DNA of 64,000 nt from Haliclystus octoradiatus. Its lineage: Eukaryota > Cnidaria > Staurozoa > Stauromedusae > Haliclystidae. The notes beneath the pieces were generated by a model. That model ran no database searches. It was not told the DNA's origin and saw only the letters and a list, made by a program, of their open reading frames with translations. Positions 48,407 through 60,588 of this stretch are shown one piece after another. The position numbers and the translations under genes are program-made. The stretch is from positions 32,010,160 to 32,074,159 of the forward strand of contig OU744448.1 in NCBI GenBank assembly GCA_916610825.1, given 5' to 3'. Position 1 is the stretch's first letter. Every line of letters begins with the position of its first letter.

Positions 48407-49560
48407 AGATATCACTGATTGGGAAATCTTGCGATAGAAGCAGTGCTTGGAATTCAGCTTACGAATGCATTTATGCAATCGATGGAACATTAACTGTAGG
48501 AGAAGGACGATACTTTCATACTCACTATGACAGCATTCCTTGGCTGCAAATTGATCTCGGTTCAATTCATACGATTTCTAAAGTACTGCTCTACAACAGA
48601 GGAGATTATCTTAATTTGTTCACAATCCAACTTCAATGCAATCCGATGCCTAATCAGTCATGTGCACAAATGTAAGCAGCAATATTTATACAATTATTAT
48701 GAGGTTACCCGCGGGACTGGGTTGCGGATATGGGGAATTATCATACACTTTTCTGTGTGATGACGCTGGTATGTGTCTCATTCAAAGGCATGATGCATAG
48801 CTGTCTATATTGTACTCGGATAGGGGGAAACCTTTTGATATTTTTCTTCAAGAACCGCAGAAGGATGCTATGGAAGAGATATAAATTGTTTTATTTCGAA
48901 AAGATAAATGGATAATAAAAACAAAACCCTTCCACTACTTCGTTGAACGGTTAGCATGCCTGCTATTAAACTACTTACGAATAAGTTGTTGAAAAATCTG
49001 TTGGTTAGCAAACAGTATTTGGAAATCTCTTTTACATATAAGACTACGAACTTTCTTCGCATAAGCTTTAGAATGTTACATCTGAAAACAGATTGTCTTT
49101 ACTTATGTATGTCTCCAGATAAACAAACCACCAACGTAGATACAATCCATTTCCGAAAAAATGAAGTCTTTATCGTTACTATGATAATATTTCTATTTCT
49201 TCTTGAAACATTTTATTTAACCATTTTCTCAAATCCGTTAGCATTAGATATAGTTAGATTATTATGGAACAGAATTATATTTTTAGAACATGATAAAATG
49301 TTCAAAGTAAAGAAATTGATTTATCTTCTTATAATTTTTGTTGATATTATAGAACCTACTTGCACATTTCAAGTTATTATTATTATTCATTATTTTGCAA
49401 TAGTTGTGTCAAAGATGTACCTTGGACTTCTGATAGGATTAGATCATTGGAATGCGATACATCTGTTGTTGGACGATATTTGATTGTAGTTATTCCACAG
49501 AGAAGTCCCTCCTCAACTGCACTAGTTATCATATCCGAGGTTAGGGCATTTGGATATTAA
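48407..49560 (+). CDS. Fucolectin-like F5/8 type C domain, two 3'-terminal exons (copy 2)
   Basis: Exon 48407-48671 (265 bp, the same length as in copy 1) ends at a GTAAGC donor. Exon 49404-49560 follows TTTTGCAATAG and ends in TAA. Key residues are kept: SCDRSSAWNSAYECIYAIDG, WLQIDLGSIHTISKVLLYNR, GRYLIVVIP, ISEVRAFGY. Both copies are open with conserved splice sites, and several changes alter amino acids in surface-like positions (THYDS for TKPES). Both could be functional or alternative lectin exons. The longer intron frame 48956-49483 arises from intron sequence shared with copy 1 and is not called. The 5' exons are unknown. The apple exon at 34907 lies upstream on the same strand and could in principle belong to this gene, but its phase 0 end does not join the phase of 48407 without an intermediate exon. 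Confidence 0.75.
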
Positions 49561-50445
49561 TATGCACAAAAACGAAAGTGATAGAAGATGATGTATTTTC
49601 AAATTTACGCTAGAAATATGTTATCGTTTATGGTATGTTAAATTATTCAATGGAATATTCTTAATTAGAGAATTATTGCTGCTTCCTTGCACCTTGTAAT
49701 CATATTGGCGAAAGAAAACAACAACAGTACTCACGGGAGCAGAGCACGTAGATAATCAAGCAGGGTATAAACAGATGTCATTGATTAATGCTGGGTATAT
49801 TGCTGTATAGTATATTCAATGTCATGTAGATATTGAATGGAGTTTGATTTAGTATTACTGCTATAAAAAATGTTATGCTTTTATTATACAGATACCTGAT
49901 TAATTTGTCTATAATTGATATTATTCTGACATTATGTACTTCCGCACTCATGCCTACATCTTCTCTAACATTCATTTAATCGTTTTCGTTCGGAAATCAT
50001 TAACAATGATATTAATCAATTTCTAACATTTGAACTTATACTGTAAAATCGTTTGTACCTTAACAATAAAATTAAACTCTATACTATATTCGTCCTTGTC
50101 AACAGTTTTGAATACTTTCCCACTTTAACTATGCCATATGAGCCCGTAACAATAATTGTCAAATGTTCAAGCTGTAAGGAATATTCAGTTCAGAAATTAT
50201 CCAAAATAAATCTTTGTAAATCAAAATTGGATATCAAATATGGAAAAGAATCCGGCAACAATAAATTTAAACCAAATTTCAAACTGGATTTACACAGTGC
50301 AGGGTTTTCTAGCATAAAGAGAAGAATGTATAAATAGCTTCAAATGGTTCTCTAGATCAATGGAACAAGTTTTTTTATATTGATCAGTGAATGGGACATA
50401 TACCAATGATCAACAATGCCAGATATGCAATTTTCTTTCTGAGAT
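49561..50445. other. 3' flank of lectin copy 2; contains a candidate exon at 50104-50337
   Basis: Paralogous to 9205-10136. After an acceptor-like TTGTCAACAG (about 50103) a frame is open to TAG at 50337 (FEYFPTLTMPYEPVTIIVKC at its start, FSSIKRRMYK at its end). The copy 1 counterpart is interrupted. No domain is recognised. It could be a remnant exon or a chance frame. Confidence 0.3.
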
Positions 50446-50550
50446 AACCATAACCATAACCCCAACCGCAACCCTAACCCTAACTGTAAATCTAACCCTA
50501 ACCCTAACCCTAACCCTAACTGTAAATCTAACCCTAACCCTAAACTTAAC
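50446..50550 (+). repeat. Interstitial telomere-like repeat (uninterrupted, unit 2)
   Basis: CCCTAA units with variants; the phrase CTAACTGTAAATCTAACCCT occurs twice. This is the intact counterpart of the array split by the giant element in unit 1. Confidence 0.85.
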
Positions 50551-51862
50551 AATCAGGCATTGTATTTCACACTCAAAATGAAGATTAATTGAATTTCATA
50601 GGAAAATCTGGATTTGCAAAAAAAAAACTTGATACCTCAGCCGTTAAAATTGTTTTGGGATTTTGAAAAATCTGCCTTTTGATATTTGACCGTCCCCTTA
50701 AACAAAAAATATGGAAATCCCCCACTGTTATACTATAAGAAAATAATGAATAAGGGGTAACTGTAAAGGGGGTTAAGTGTTAAAAGAAAGAACACCATAA
50801 AGCCTGTAGCAGTTAATAAAATGATTAGACATAAGAGACATAACGAATATGCATGACTACTAACATTTTCCCGCCAGAGAATTTCCCGCATATTTTATTA
50901 TCTACAACAATAACTATATCAATTCAGTTCATTATAGAAATCATTGTTTCGTTACATTGTTTTGTGCTCCAGGTTTTTATTTTCAATAATTCACTGTCGT
51001 GTCTATAAGTCGATTGATAAGTTTTTTATTAGAAGATTTTCATAATTGATAATTAATTTATATTATGTTCTTGAGACCAAGATTGCATTTCTTCGTGCAT
51101 CACTATAGATCTCAGGAAAAGCTTCTAGGAAAAAGATTTGATCACAATTATCAAACACAATGTATAATCTACTACTCACAGTTTAAAAGATTAAGTCTAA
51201 CTCGCACCCATATGACGGCTAGGCGGGGACGTGCCACTTTTTTTGGGTTCATATTCCAGCTGAGTATAAAATTTTAGGGTATCAGATTTCAAATTATGGA
51301 ACTTTTAGGTAGCTTATTTTTGACCTTTTCCAGAATTTAAAAAAAAATTACATCAATGTTGTGTATTAACTTAAAATCAATCAACCTGCTGGAAATTTTT
51401 GGGCAGCATTTTTAAGTTTTTGGAATATTTTTGAATAGCATCAACAGAATTATTGGTACTTCGCCTATTTTCAAAGTGGTACCCCCTCCCCCGTCCCTGA
51501 AGAGCTGCAGTTACCCCCCGGGGATCAAGTATCTCCTCACCGTTGAATATAGTCATTTAGCGTAATGACCTCCAACATTTAAGCAGCTAATTTGAAAAAT
51601 TCGGATAATTGCACTTTATTGGATTAAAAGTGCTTGGATTTGCCTTGGCAGATATTTAAAATAAAACGAACACGTATCTTTATATATTCTTCTTTCTAAT
51701 GAATATTTAAATCTTGATATATTGTCAAATAGTGGAATGGGAGTAATTTCAATAACATTTTTCTTGCCAAATTAAAACAGCACAGATAGGACAGTTACGA
51801 AAGAAGGTAAATCTACCATCGATCTACAAGTATATTTGCTCACAATCATTGTGGTTAGTAAT
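50551..51862. other. Non-coding sequence after the telomere-like repeat
   Basis: The first ~80 bp match 31235-31315. A single TATTTGACCGTCCCC phrase at about 50684 recalls the TIR of the element at 17823 but has no partner. No genes are recognised. Confidence 0.4.
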
Positions 51863-52870
51863 TGCAATGAAACAGTATGATACTATTGCAGGTTGCAAGT
51901 ATAAGCCTCATCGTGTTGCATGTGTGTCATATTTATAATAATACCCCATCGGTAAGTATGACAGCAACTAAAACACTGTATGTTTTCTGGCATCAATTCC
52001 ATTGGGGATTGCAATGAAGCAATGTTATACTATAGCAGGTTGCTAGTATAGCCCCACTGAGCTGCATTATGTCATATAAGTAAGTACGACAGCAGCAAAA
52101 AGATTGTATGCTTTCTTGCATCAAATTTCTGAGTATGGCAATGGCGTAATGTGATTTTTTAGTATGTTGCCATTTATAGCATTAATTGCGCAAAGTATAG
52201 CAATGAGGCGATATGATACTATAGCAGGTTGCCAGTATAGACCTCGCTGTGCTGCACATGTGTCATGTTATTTTATCCATCATTGGCATATACAACAATT
52301 GACATCAGCTAAAACATTGTTTTGCAGCGTTGATTGCACTCAGTATTTCAATGAAGCAATGTGATACTATAGCAGGTTACCAGTATAAGCTTCATCGCGA
52401 TGCATATCTGTCATATTTATAACAATACCTCATTGGTAAGTTTGACGGCAACTAAAATATTGTATGCTTTCTGGCATCAATTTTTCTGAGTATGGCAAGG
52501 AAACAATGTGATACTATTACTATGTCAGCAGGTTGCCAGTATAGACCTCATTGTGCTGCACATGTGTCATGTTATTATAATGCATCAGCTGGCATGTATG
52601 ACTGCAGCTAAAGCATTCAATGTTTTCTATCATCGATTCGGTCATATATTGCAATAAAGCAATATAATAAATAGCAGGTTGCTAAAATAAACCTCATCAT
52701 GTTTCTCACGTTTCAAATATAATGCATCATTGGTATTTATGACCGTAGACGAGCAGCTAAAACATTGAATGTTTTCATCACAACAATTGTGTTTAGTATT
52801 GCGATATAGCAATACAATACTATAGCAGGTTGCTAGTATATAAGCCCCACAAGTGATTCAAAAGTAGCAC
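51863..52870 (+). repeat. ~150-bp diverged satellite, about eight units
   Basis: The phrase GCAATGAAGCAATGTGATAC followed by TATAGCAGGTTGCCAGTAT recurs near 51864, 52011, 52139, 52200, 52349, 52495, 52651 and 52801. Most spacings are 146-156 bp; the unit at 52139 is truncated to about 60 bp. Each unit also holds CATGTGTCAT and an AGCTAAAACATTG phrase. It is non-coding. Confidence 0.85.
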
Positions 52871-54319
52871 ATTCTCTTCAATACACTGGGGTACGCATAA
52901 ATAATCAACTTGCTCAATTGCTGCCTATTTATTCCCTTAATTAGATTGATTAATCATCTACTTTGCCAAAATACAAAATAAGTATGACACGCAAGGGTAA
53001 TAGACTGGAGCTGGAGCTTCTACGATTGTGGCTTACAGGCTGTCAAACAGCCTTGGAAATAATAATAAAACTTCTGAGTCAGCAGTTCGTTCAATGAATA
53101 TAAATTCAAGTTACATTTAAAATACATTACATATTTGTATAAAATGTCAGCAGATTAACAAAACAGCCGGGTTGACATTTTTGTTTTATCAATACATAGA
53201 CAATAATGATTGCTTTAAGCATTATGCTAACAATTTACACGTTCATGCATATAATGTATATTTCACAGCATGAATTCAGTCTGACTAAATGTGAATGAAC
53301 ACAGCTGGGTCAGTGTCGTCGTTCAATTCAACAAAATTCATCAGAAAACAATTGCTACATTAGTAATGTAGTAGTACTGTAGACATACCCTACAGCTATA
53401 ATTATGTAGGTAAATAAAACAGAAACAACAGTTTTTCCGACCTACTAACTGCACCGTGACAGGAAATTGTAGAAATGAATTTGCGTTTCCGTGTTCTAAC
53501 AGCGACAGTCGTCAAACACCCACAACACAAGGCTGATAATATTCAATTTGGCAGCAGTTTTATTAACATGGTGACTTTAATGACTGCACATGATTGTAAT
53601 AGTCAAAATAACTTCTTCCAGTTGGTCTGAATATGTGATAATTCACGCACTCGGAATTATAAACAGCGAGCTGACCATCGTAGCATACAAAATGGCGTGG
53701 CCATCACTTCGCCAAGAAGGCAAAGCTTTTCGTTAAGCAACAAGCCCATTGAATGTACAAATACATATCATAATGCCATATAATATAGTCAATGACTTTT
53801 CCCCATAATATATAGGTGGATTTGAAGACAGATATACCAATAATACATCGAATTTCCGTCTTTTACTGTAGTGCAAATTCTGCACGTGACTGGTAGTGAC
53901 AAAACACACTTTACAGTGATTAGACATGCACGCATGCGCATATCTCATTTCTGACTCCTTAGCGAAGGAGACCATGACCGAAGGAGAATCAAAAATTAGT
54001 AAACACTAAGTGAATATCATCAGACACATAAACAAATTCATTAAAAATTAAAAAGATTCACAACAAATATTTTTGATTTTGGCAATTGATTTTGTTAAAT
54101 TAAATCTCAAAAGAAGTTATAATTATATAGTTATATATAGTTATAGCAAAGAGCTTCAGTAGTAACTGTTGAATAGGTATTATTTAGATAAGATATTTAT
54201 TAATATGTAATTATATATAATATAAATTCTGCTGATATCCATGCGTATACTACGTACATATAATTAATTATATTACATAGGTATTTAACAGGTACATTAT
54301 TTATTTAATAGGTATCAAT
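52871..54319. other. Unassigned AT-rich sequence
   Basis: No recognised domain; the minus frame 53733-53975 is without family resemblance. It may include the downstream end of the transposon whose gene starts at 54320, but no terminal repeats were identified. Confidence 0.35.
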
Positions 54320-56588
54320 TTAATATTGCTGACTTAATTGTCGAACATTATTGTTTTTGAAAAATATGCCATTTAGAGAAAGACGGGTAATGTTTTCTAT
54401 GGCTTTCCACCACTTGAAACAAATTTGCCTTTGTATTTTATCGGCCGTAGAACTTTGGGAAAGACTCGAAACCAATGCAACCCCTCTTTCCGCACAATCA
54501 TTAACGACTCTCAGCGATTTTACTTTGGTTTTTGCAGAAATGTAAGATGCGTCTTTTTCCCATAATTCCACAGCTAGGCTCAAGAAAGATGTCTCTATAT
54601 CTAACAAGTTAAACAATAACATTGACTTCATAGAAGCCAACTCACTGATGCATACGATACTTTCTACAGGAATCGGTTTTTTGTTTGCCGCCGTTGTATT
54701 TATTTTTGATAAGATGTTATCGGCTATGCACTTTTTAGTAACATTGTCAAAATTTTTAGCAAACAAGCTCAATCCAATTATCTCGTCTCGCATGTACCAA
54801 TTATGCTTCTGCAATACAGGAATTATTACTAAAGCAAGGGCTTTATCCCTTTGTTTATAATTAACAATATTTTTATCAGATCTAAATCATTTTGCGGTGC
54901 TTTTGTTACTATTGCGGCCTCAGCCCAGTTTGATACATACACGGTAGTAATAAACGTGTTAAACCGAAATAGACAATCTTCTTCGCGCTTTGTTAGCTTG
55001 AACTGTGACCGTAAAAGATAAATCTATAAACAATTAATAGTTTTTGACATCCATCGAAATTGATGAGATGCCCCAGGAACTCGCAACGGATCAGTGACCT
55101 TTTCTCCGTAGAATCGTAATGTTAATAAAAGTAACTCTTTGTAATCTGCTCCTGGCATATACTTTTTTTTATCTTTTTTTAAAATTTTGTTGATTAAAGT
55201 GATTGACCTTTTATTTTTTTTTTAAATAAGGAGTATCAAATGATGTTAATGGGCATGGCGGCTGTGCATCAGTTTGGTCAATTTCACACCACGCTGCCTC
55301 AAATCTATTAAACAGTAAAATTTCTGGTCCTGACGATGGACCAAAGCACGTCTTGTGAGCATGATATGCAACAAGCTCATACGTGTGGTGCCTACAGGCT
55401 AGCCACAACAAATCTTTTCCAAGTTTTTGTTGAATGTAAATGCAAGCCCCTTTAAGCCTGCAAGTATTTGACGCAGTTGTGTCGAAACACATGCCAATAA
55501 TGTTTTCACTTATCTCCCAATCTAATAAAGAGGCGTGTACTGCATTAGCAAGAACCAATCCTGTTGCATTCTCTAGAGAAGGGGCCGCTAGAAGTTTTTC
55601 GACATTCTCTCCAGTGACTAATATCGGTAGACGCCCCTCTAATTTCCTTGAATTCATTTTCTTCACTTTCTTGCCATCCCAGTGGAGAACAAGGAAGCTT
55701 TCTTTGTTTTTATTTAAAAATTTGTCTTTAATATCAGCTGTTTCTTCAATCCTGTTTAAAATTCCTGCTATGCGTATATTGCTTCCGGACAAGTTCATTT
55801 GTGGTGCATTATCCCCTGCCAGTTCATTAGCTACAGAAGCAACAATAAAGGTTGCCTTTCTGTCTGAGACGTTAGTTCGGTCAAGTACAAATGACAATTT
55901 TGGTGAAATAACTTTGAGTTTGTTCTTTCATTTTGTTCCAATTTCAGTTTTTAATATCCTGATATTCTTCTATTTCTTCTTCTTCTGCATGTCCAGAGTG
56001 ATTATCTAAAATTATTAAACTATTATCCTCGTTAGTTTGCTGTTCAATTTCAAATTCAATGAGCGTATGAGGTATATCGTTATTTACGTTTCTGATTCTC
56101 CTTCGTTCTTCTAATTCAGACAATTGAGTGTCTTCCTTTCCTATGTAACCAATGCGAATTGTCCTCTGGTCAACGAGAAACTCTAAGTCATATTTATTTG
56201 TTAGCAAATTTTCCGCCTTCTCATGGGCAACATCAAACAGACTATCTAACTGTACGGTAAATAATTGTTCATTCTCCAATTGTTTTGAAGATTTACGGCT
56301 GCGATGCCGCCGAATTTTACAATAGCTTGTTACCATTCTTTTTAACTTTTCCAATAGCGTTCAGAAAAAGGGCCATTGGAATTCTAGCTTTATTCCATAT
56401 TTCAGAAATTTGATGTACAACTGCATTCCTTGCCTCTGCTGTGATTAATTTTTAAAACGGATAAAGTGGTAGTATAACTGTAATACATTCCGTTTAGTAG
56501 GAAGCTTTCTGGGATCCTCAATGTCACATCTGCATTTGCCAATCAGCCATATATCGAGATCTGCTCTAGTAATCATAGACGTTGCCAT
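54320..56588 (-). pseudogene. hAT-like transposase-related gene (FDTTASNT / ACRHH type), decayed
   Basis: Minus-strand fragments read in order. An N-terminal segment has RADLDIWLIGKCRCDIEDP and LPTKRNVLQLYYH (56588-56445). A segment with IWNKARIPMA follows (about 56440-56350). 56354-55944 is a charged region. 55897-55211 contains LVLHWDGKKVK, LEGRLPILVTG, IGMCFDTTASNT and LLWLACRHHTYELVAYHAHK. A bridge with RFNTFITTVYVSNWAEAA follows (about 55010-54900). 54814-54320 contains LRVVNDCAERGVALVSSLSQ. The family recurs in insect and cnidarian genomes as uncharacterised transposase-like proteins; an RNase H-fold hAT relative is my best guess. At least three frameshifts separate the pieces. No TIRs were found. 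Confidence 0.65.
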
Positions 56589-57008
56589 AATATTTATATA
56601 AAATAAACATAAAAGTTGAAAAACTACTCGTAACCAACAAAATTTGGTGATCAAAATTAAATACAGCTGCTGCTTCGTATCATTTACTCAACTGTGGCTG
56701 GAATTATGACCTTTGCTACAAATATTGAAAAATCTATTAGCTTGTGGTTCTGTCACCAGAGTAGTACACATCAACAACTTCACCTCATTTAAAGATTTTT
56801 TATATTGGTTGATTTACTATCTTTCTTACTTTTACAAGTTGGACATTGTAGCGAATATATATGCATCTATTACATAGATTGAAAATATATACAGAAAGCT
56901 CTATATTTTCAGATGACTATGAGTATTTAGAACATGATTTACTTAGTATAATGATACAAGGAAATAATAAAGTAGAGCTCATTCTATAACGCGTTGGAAC
57001 TATACGTC
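56589..57008. other. Non-coding spacer before the LTR element
   Basis: AT-rich with no recognised feature. It ends in ACGTC, the left target-site sequence of the LTR element. Confidence 0.5.
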
Positions 57009-57185
57009 TGTAGCGAGGCTATCCTCGTTTTGGTTTGAAGCCAACGCCCTTTATTAATATTTCTTCCTGTTTGCTGTATTTCAAGTTAGTTAGTTTTTTT
57101 GCTATGACTCAGAACAGTTGTTGTTACCATGTGACTTGTTGTCTTGGTTTATTTTACTGTTGTTTTTTGTGTGGCACACACCACA
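57009..57185 (+). repeat. 5' LTR, 177 bp
   Basis: TG...CA boundaries; direct repeat of 60589-60765. The 60-90 codon open frames in both LTRs are not genes. The sequence after it (AAGTTAACTTTAGC) is the expected primer-binding zone, but I did not match it to a tRNA. Confidence 0.9.
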
Positions 57186-57267
57186 AAGTTAACTTTAGCG
57201 GTTGTCTGTTCGACACTGTGGATGTTTATTTGGTTTAGTTGAAACCTGTTGAATTTAATATTTAATC

Positions 57268-60200
57268 ATGGGTGAAGAAGAAACTACTCAGGAGAGGCTG
57301 TTATTCTTGCCAATTACGGCACCTAGATTAAATAGAGCTGATCGAGAAGATGTTGCTCTTTTTATGAGAAAATATCATCAGTATGAAAGTCTTGTTAGAG
57401 AAAGAACGGATAGCGAAGCGGAGAGAGTTATTCCGTTGACGATAAAAGCATGCATCGAGCCTCTGCTTTTGAAAGCTATAGCGAAATACGAGTCGAACGT
57501 TGCACTTGAAGATTTAAGTGAAAATGCTATTAAAGATTTTTTGACAAGCAAATTGAATGTAGCTGATAATGGCAGTTTACCCGATGTTGAAGCTATATTA
57601 AAAAGGGAGTTGAAAATGGACCTTAGTATCAGGGACAGTGACGCGCGTGTGCTGAAATTATTTCGTGATGCCGATAATATTTTGGAGTTACACGGAATTG
57701 AATCTTTATTTGAAAAGGCATCGAATAAGAAACTTATGGTAGAATGTATTGTCTATGCTGTTCAACCAGCGCCATTGAGAAACACTCTGAAGTCAGAATT
57801 AAAATTACGTCATTCAGAAGCGAAAAAGGACACTGGTAAGTTGTTTGCTTTATTGAAGGATTTAGCAGCAAAGTTTGACTTATTTAATTTTGACAAAACG
57901 CCATCCAGCAAAAAGGGAAATGACTCACCCACTACAGTTAAGGGAGTGGTTGTGAAAACGTCAACCAAAACCTGTTGGCATTGTAAAGGAAATCGCTTAA
58001 GGTCTGATTGTCCGAAAATTAAGCAAAAGAACAATACTCAATCTGACACTAACACTGCTAAAAAGGGACCTCGAGATGGTTGTTTAAAATGTAAGGGAGA
58101 TCATTGGTTGAAGAAATGCCCTGATGCCTCTGAAGTTGAAAAAAAGGAACTTTTAAGTGCGTTTACTAAGCCTTCTACAACACACCAGGGAACAACTTAT
58201 TCAAATTCAAATGTTGAAAATGTTAACGCTAAGAAAATTGATGTTAAGGGCCAACAAAATCGTGACCAAAACGTTTTAATAAATGGTCAGATAAGTGCCA
58301 AATATGTGTTAGACACTGGAGCGGAAGAAACGTTTATCTCTGAAGCATTAGCAAATGATATTTCAAAGAATACTTCGGCTTTTATTGAGCCTTTATTAAA
58401 GCCGCTAAGTGTACTGTACGCTAAGAAAGGATCTAACATAATTGCCGACAAAAAGATATGTGTTGATTTGGAGCTTACAACAAATGCCGGCTTATTAATT
58501 GTTAGAAAAGTTAATTGCATTATTTTAAATGATATGTTAGATGAGATTTTATTGGGAAAGCCTTTGTTGCAAACACTTGGCATTGACGTAGATGCTATGA
58601 TTGCCGCCTTAGCAACGCAACAAAGCACCGTTTCTCAAACTGAATTGAAATCAATACATTATGTTTCACCTGTTAATGATAATGAGGTGAATGATTGTAA
58701 TGAGACAAAGAATATTTGTATTGGTCCTAATTGCCAAGACGAGGCATTGAAAACTGTTTTAAATAATTTACCTGAAGGCTTGACCGCAAACAACAGGTCG
58801 GCCTTATCAGATCTTGTTACAAAGTACGGTGACTTATGGAGGGTAAATTTAGGCCCGGACGAGCCAGCCCTAGTTACACCGATGACTGTAGATATACCTG
58901 ATGTGGAGCCAATTAGATGTCGTCAACGTCGTTACGCACCGAGAATACCTGGAGAATTAAATGTATGGTCGGATTTGTTAACCCGCTGGGGAGTTGACTG
59001 TATTACAGATACTGTTACTGTAAAAGCTGTTATCTGTACGCCTGATGCTACTAAGTCTTTGTTTGAGCCAGAGACATGGCCTTCATTGGCAGAACTTGTT
59101 GACTTACACGACAATGGCACTCCTGACTCAACATTTGCGAGAGATGGCGGAGGATTGTACCGAAATCACAACAATGCAATATGGATTCCCGAGGACCATG
59201 ATATTCGCTATCGGTTATTGGTTATTGCTCATGCTGGTTCCAGTGGTCATAGACGCAGTGAAGCTATGATGTCAATACTGAAGAGCCGGTTTGCATGGAA
59301 AGGTATGAAACATGACGTATCTATGTTTTGTAAGTCTTGCTTGCATTGTTTATTGGCTGATGGTCAGACTATTATCCCGAGACTTTTTGGTGATGTAATT
59401 CATGCAGATGCACCAAACGAAATGATTCATTTTGATTATCTGTTTATGAGGAAACGTGATGAACATTGTCCACATTCTTATGCTTTGGTTCTTAAAGATG
59501 ATTTCTCTGGATTTGTTGAACTGATACCAACAGCAACAGCTGATTCTCAACCAGTTGTACACGCCCTCATTGATTGGTTTAAAAGGTATGGAATTGTTAA
59601 AATGTGGGTATCTGATCAAGGGACTCATTTTCTGAATGTTGTAATGGAAGAATTGAGAAGATTGATGCACGCTCAGCATCATTGTGTTACTGCTTATTCG
59701 CCATGGGCAAACGGTACTGTCGAAAGAGTGAACAGAGACATATTGTTTATTGTTCGATGTATTTTATCAGAGTTGAGATTGACTGAAACTACTTGACCTG
59801 ATGTACTACCTTTGGTCCAGTCTGCTATCAATCACAGTCCATCTCGTTACCTTGGAAACCGAGCACCTGTTACTGCTTTTACTGGGTTTCCAGCAAATTC
59901 ACCCCTTGATTGTATTTATGTACCTCGATTAGAGACATCTTTACAGCTACCAACTACTGATGCTATTAAAGAAAAAATTGATGAATTGAAGGATTCTTTA
60001 CAAGCCATGCATAGTGAGATTACTGCGTGTAAAGATAAACGTCGACAAGAAAATGCTCAGCTACGATCAAACAGTAAAGCTGTGAAACCCGTGAATTTCC
60101 GTGAAGGAGATTTTGTTTTGGAGTCACGAGTCTTAAATAAATCTGGCGGAAAATTGAGAGTAAAATGGCAAGGTCCAATGCGTATTACGGAAGTTGTGAA

Positions 60201-60552
60201 TCCGTATGTCTACGTAGTCGAGAGTCTGATTAACGGAGGAAAAAAGACCTGCCATTCGAGTCGTCTTAAGTATTATCATGACGATTCATTAAATGTTACA
60301 GAAGAGTTAAAAGAGCAAATCGCACATGATGACATAGGATTTATTGTAGAGGATATCTTACGTGTAAGATTCAATGAAGACTACGATCGATGTGAATTGT
60401 ATATTCAATGGCAGGGATTTGAAAGTGGAGAAAATTCATGGGAGCCATTCAGCACCCTATGGCTTGATGTGCCAAAGTTGATTGAAAACTATATAAACAA
60501 GAGTTGCGATAACTTAAAGTTTAAAAATTATGTTAAAGGACTGCTATCATAA
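57268..60552 (+). pseudogene. gag-protease-integrase-chromodomain polyprotein, RT/RNase H deleted, one in-frame TGA
   Basis: The ATG at 57268 opens 842 codons. Residues 1-230 are a gag-like region. CWHCKGNRLRSDC (about 236-248, zinc-knuckle-like but without the His) and CLKCKGDHWLKKC (about 272-284) are zinc knuckles. VLDTGAEETFIS (about 347) is the aspartic protease site. CRQRRYAPR (about 551-559), normally just before the RT, is joined directly to IPGELNVWSDLLTRWG, normally the end of RNase H. Integrase follows: an HHCC-type finger (HAGSSGH ... CKSCLHC) and catalytic D723, D783, E819 with the canonical 35-residue D-E spacing. TGA at 59794-59796 interrupts the frame, which continues in the same phase to 60552 with the integrase C-terminus and a chromodomain (YIQWQGFESGENSWEPFS). 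One nonsense codon is the only visible break apart from the deletion. Confidence 0.85.
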
Positions 60553-60576
60553 ATAATCTGCTGTAACCTTAGTTTT

Positions 60577-60588
60577 AGAGGAGGGAAA
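60577..60588 (+). promoter_or_regulatory. Polypurine tract of the LTR element
   Basis: AGAGGAGGGAAA lies directly before the TG of the right LTR, the usual position of the plus-strand primer. Confidence 0.75.

Noticed and set aside
49076-49483. Long plus frame in the lectin intron, hydrophobic, partly conserved with 8713-9127
   Set aside because: The similarity equals that of the whole duplicated intron, frames differ through indels, and the real exon uses another frame from 49404.
50352-50581. Leu/Gly and Thr/Leu repeat open frames on both strands
   Set aside because: Translation of telomere-like CCCTAA repeats.
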